From Polytrichum commune (lineage: Eukaryota > Streptophyta > Polytrichopsida > Polytrichales > Polytrichaceae): DNA of 64,000 nt. Shown here piece by piece: positions 61,376 through 64,000 of this stretch. Every line of letters starts with the position of its first letter. The stretch's first letter is position 1. Under the pieces are notes generated by a model. That model made no database searches, was not told the origin of the DNA, and worked only from the letters and a program-made list of their open reading frames with translations. The translations under genes were made by a program, and so were the position numbers. The stretch spans positions 37,269,081 through 37,333,080 of the forward strand of contig OX485809.1 in NCBI GenBank assembly GCA_950295325.1, read 5' to 3'.

Positions 61376-63236
61376 GCCTAATGGTGTCTTATGCTAACTA
61401 CTTGGCTCAAGGGTCGGCATTAAGTATGGTGAGTGTCGAGGGAAGGCTCATAATGGGTGTGTCATGCTCTAGAGAGTCGGTGAAGACTAATAAGGTAAGG
61501 ACTTCAAAAGACGTGGGTTAGATGTGTTATGATTAGTAAGTATTGTGGGAACTTATGGACATATTAAGGTTCATGAGGTGTGTAGGATGGATAGAATAAG
61601 GCTACAAGAGGCTGGATGGGTGCAAGCACAGTCAAGTACACAACTCCATTACCCTACATAAGTTTTAAGTGAAAGTGATTCAAACTATGTACTAACTTTG
61701 AATTTTATGAAGGAAAAAATTCATAAAAATTTGAAAAACACATTGATCTACAAAGCCAAGCAATTTATGTTGATCAAAATCAATACAAGAAAAGTCTACA
61801 TATTCTAGAAGACAGTGCAAGTAGTGTGCATGTAGGTATGTTGAACACGTAATTGTTTAGTTTTTTTTTTAAAAATGATAAAATTGCATTAAATTCATGT
61901 TGTGCTACAAAAAAAAAAAAAAGATGCCCTCAAGTTTATAATGAATTCAAGGAATATGAAAAAAAATCCAACTTCAAAATATTGAAGGCACGGGGAGGTC
62001 ACTAGCGAAAATCGTAGAAACAACATGCAATAAAAAAATGGGTCTAATATATTCATTGTAAGTAAATTTTGCAAAAAAACGTACATATAATATAGGGGGT
62101 TTTAAAATAATAAAACTTGTTTACATGTAAAATACCATCACATATAATGGTCTCTTTTATCTAGTCAATACATGTAAAATATCATGGAAACAATTACTAG
62201 GGGTAGCAAGTTTAGGGTAGGGTCTGTGCTAGTGGATGAAAAAATATAATTTTCTGTTGAAAATGCTTGGATGGATGATTTCTCATGTTGGCTTGCTTGA
62301 ACGTTACTGAACCAACGGTTCCAATGTGGAGTTAATGGTCTCTACCCACATGCCGGGAGGGAAGATTTTGGCGCTTTGTTTGACTTTATTTCACAATCTA
62401 AGACAATGCTTTAGTTGGATGCCTTTGCCTTAGGTTTATTGTTTTGATTTAGTTCATGTGAGTTTAGCATTGTGGCTAAACTTCATAATTCATGGTTGTA
62501 AGAAGAGAAATTTCCTTCATGAAAAACATGTCGCTTACAGAACCAAAGAAAAATGGGGTGTACGAAATAAAATGTGGTTTAAGAAAAATATGGACAACAA
62601 TTGGGTTCAGAGAAAAAAAGTTGGGGTAAAGTCAAAAAAATTGGTTACTTGGGGTATGAGAAAAAATGCATTATAAATTAAATAGGGTATTTTTTAATGA
62701 TTCCCCCCAAAAATCATAATGACTGAAAGGGTGTATTAAAGTACAAGCATTTACCTTTATTTTGAAAAATACCATACCTTATAATTTTTTTCTGCATGGT
62801 AAATAGCCCCCTGATAAATAAGTTTTGGGCGCACGTGTATGCATTAATTAAAGAGGGAATGACCTCCCCATGATTTAAGGTCATGAAATCTACGTCCAAA
62901 ATCAAATTTACTCATTACCTTTTGAGCAATACTTTCAATAATAAGTTCTAAAGATCTCATCTTGATACTCTATATTTGAGTACTTAATATAACAATAGAG
63001 GGCGCCATGGAAAAAAAATCCAATTTAAACAACACTTTGCTATTACTTTTAGGCGTGTGACCAAAAATTTAATGGGTTTACTTACATTGGAACACTTTTC
63101 CATATACTTGACTGTGCTTGCTCCTGGATATGGTGCATAATGGGATGGGAATGGACAAAATAATATTATAAAAGACTTGCTTTGCAGTTACACATTGGCC
63201 TAGTCAAGCACCCCCTTATAGGACGACATTGAGAAG
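61376..63236. other. AT-rich intergenic DNA, no gene seen
   Basis: Contains long A and T runs (61861-61924) and a purine-rich stretch near 62.5-62.7 kb. No coding, RNA or transposon signature was recognised. Confidence 0.55.
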
Positions 63237-63464
63237 GTACACTAATTATTCCAATTAGTTTGTGTTACTATTCGGGGTTACACAATGCAATAACGTCTTA
63301 CTAAGGAGTTCATTTTTTACTAATTTTTTTTCAATAGGTTGCTCGTACATCACTATGAACATAATTGACTTTGCTTTGTAAAATATTACATGCTCATTAA
63401 ATAGTTATAGCACTATGTAACTCACAATAGTAACATACACTAATTGGAATAATCAATATAGTAC
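63237..63464. mobile_element. 228-bp miniature inverted-repeat element
   Basis: The left arm GTACACTAATTATTCCAATT continues AGTTTGTGTTACTATT and GGTTACACAATGC. The complement of the right arm has ATTATTCCAATTAGTGTATG, then TTACTATT and GTTACATAGTGC. Inverted arms are thus about 50 bases with scattered differences, around a 120-base interior without coding capacity. Related copies lie at 43918-44040 and 48395-48500. Confidence 0.75.
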
Positions 63465-64000
63465 ATGTTGTGATGACTTATTTATATATTTACTCATATG
63501 TTTCTTTAAAACATTTCTTTGACAATATGCTTCCATTTGCTAAATAATTTTTGCCCTCACTTATACAATTATGATGATATATATATATAGGTTACATCAT
63601 CTAAGGGTTGGTTCAAACACCCTCTACCTTACATCAGTTCTATAAAGATTGAGTCCACATTGAAGCATATCCATGATATTGAGACTATGGGGATGATTAA
63701 AGTCCTATTATTTTTTATCATATTTAGATACACATTAACACCCACATCCTTCTCAAGGTCCACTCAAGATTATACTCAAAGTATATTCTCACAAGGCTGA
63801 CCACATGTCCCGGGGTGGCAACTCAAACAAATAATTACAGGGGGCTCGTTCAAAAATTTCACAAAGGCATAGATTATGTACACATAATCGTACATATAAT
63901 GTAGATTATGTTTCAAATTATTTGGATTCAAGAGTTTCAAAAGAGAAGTGGTGGAGGAGCCACCAAGAGAAGTCGGGAAGAGAGTTAGGGTTAGGGCTTA
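63465..64000. other. AT-rich intergenic DNA to the window end
   Basis: Holds an (AT)n microsatellite at about 63574-63590. Nothing else recognisable. Confidence 0.5.

Overview
This is plant nuclear DNA. The genes have many GT-AG introns with T-rich interiors and belong to land-plant families (alpha-expansin, plant L-gulonolactone oxidase, the starch-binding ESV1/LESV family, a trihelix factor, a SCY1-like pseudokinase). Intergenic DNA is AT-rich and full of decayed transposons. My best guess is a bryophyte, probably a moss. That rests on intron sizes, gene density and the style of the proteins, not on a diagnostic marker. I saw no tRNA, rRNA, CRISPR or bacterial-type features.

Layout: 1-4.2 kb is AT-rich DNA with one clear Harbinger-like miniature element (1751-2282). 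4.18-6.5 kb (minus) holds a four-exon gene for a 387-aa protein with an LEA-like front, a calcium-loop-like motif and valine-proline repeats like those of alveolin/articulin cytoskeletal proteins. 6.5-12.4 kb is repeat-derived and includes two 140-bp miniature elements. 12.5-17.3 kb (minus) is a ruined L-gulonolactone oxidase gene. Its second-to-last recognised exon is split by a 1050-bp transposon with perfect 22-bp terminal inverted repeats and a perfect 9-bp target duplication. 17.3-30.4 kb is gene-free and contains a degenerate Tc1/mariner transposase (27.6-28.6 kb), dispersed repeats and microsatellites.

The right half is gene-rich. LESV/ESV1 (plus, 33545-39538, 12 exons, 645 aa) acts on starch in plastids. 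The trihelix gene (plus, 41279-43208, 2 exons, 545 aa) is followed by a three-copy tandem array of about 420-505 bp units. An alpha-expansin (minus, 45101-47811, 3 exons, 272 aa) lies head to head with a SCY1-like pseudokinase (plus, 50263-59077, 21 exons, 800 aa). 59.1-64 kb is intergenic and carries a 994-bp Harbinger-like element and a 228-bp miniature element that has relatives at 43.9 and 48.4 kb.

Exon boundaries were worked out by hand from GT/AG sites, reading-frame continuity and family similarity. In the five intact genes every junction keeps frame and the total length is a multiple of three. The genes do not form a shared pathway: starch turnover, wall loosening, trafficking/tRNA export and transcription are independent housekeeping or growth roles.
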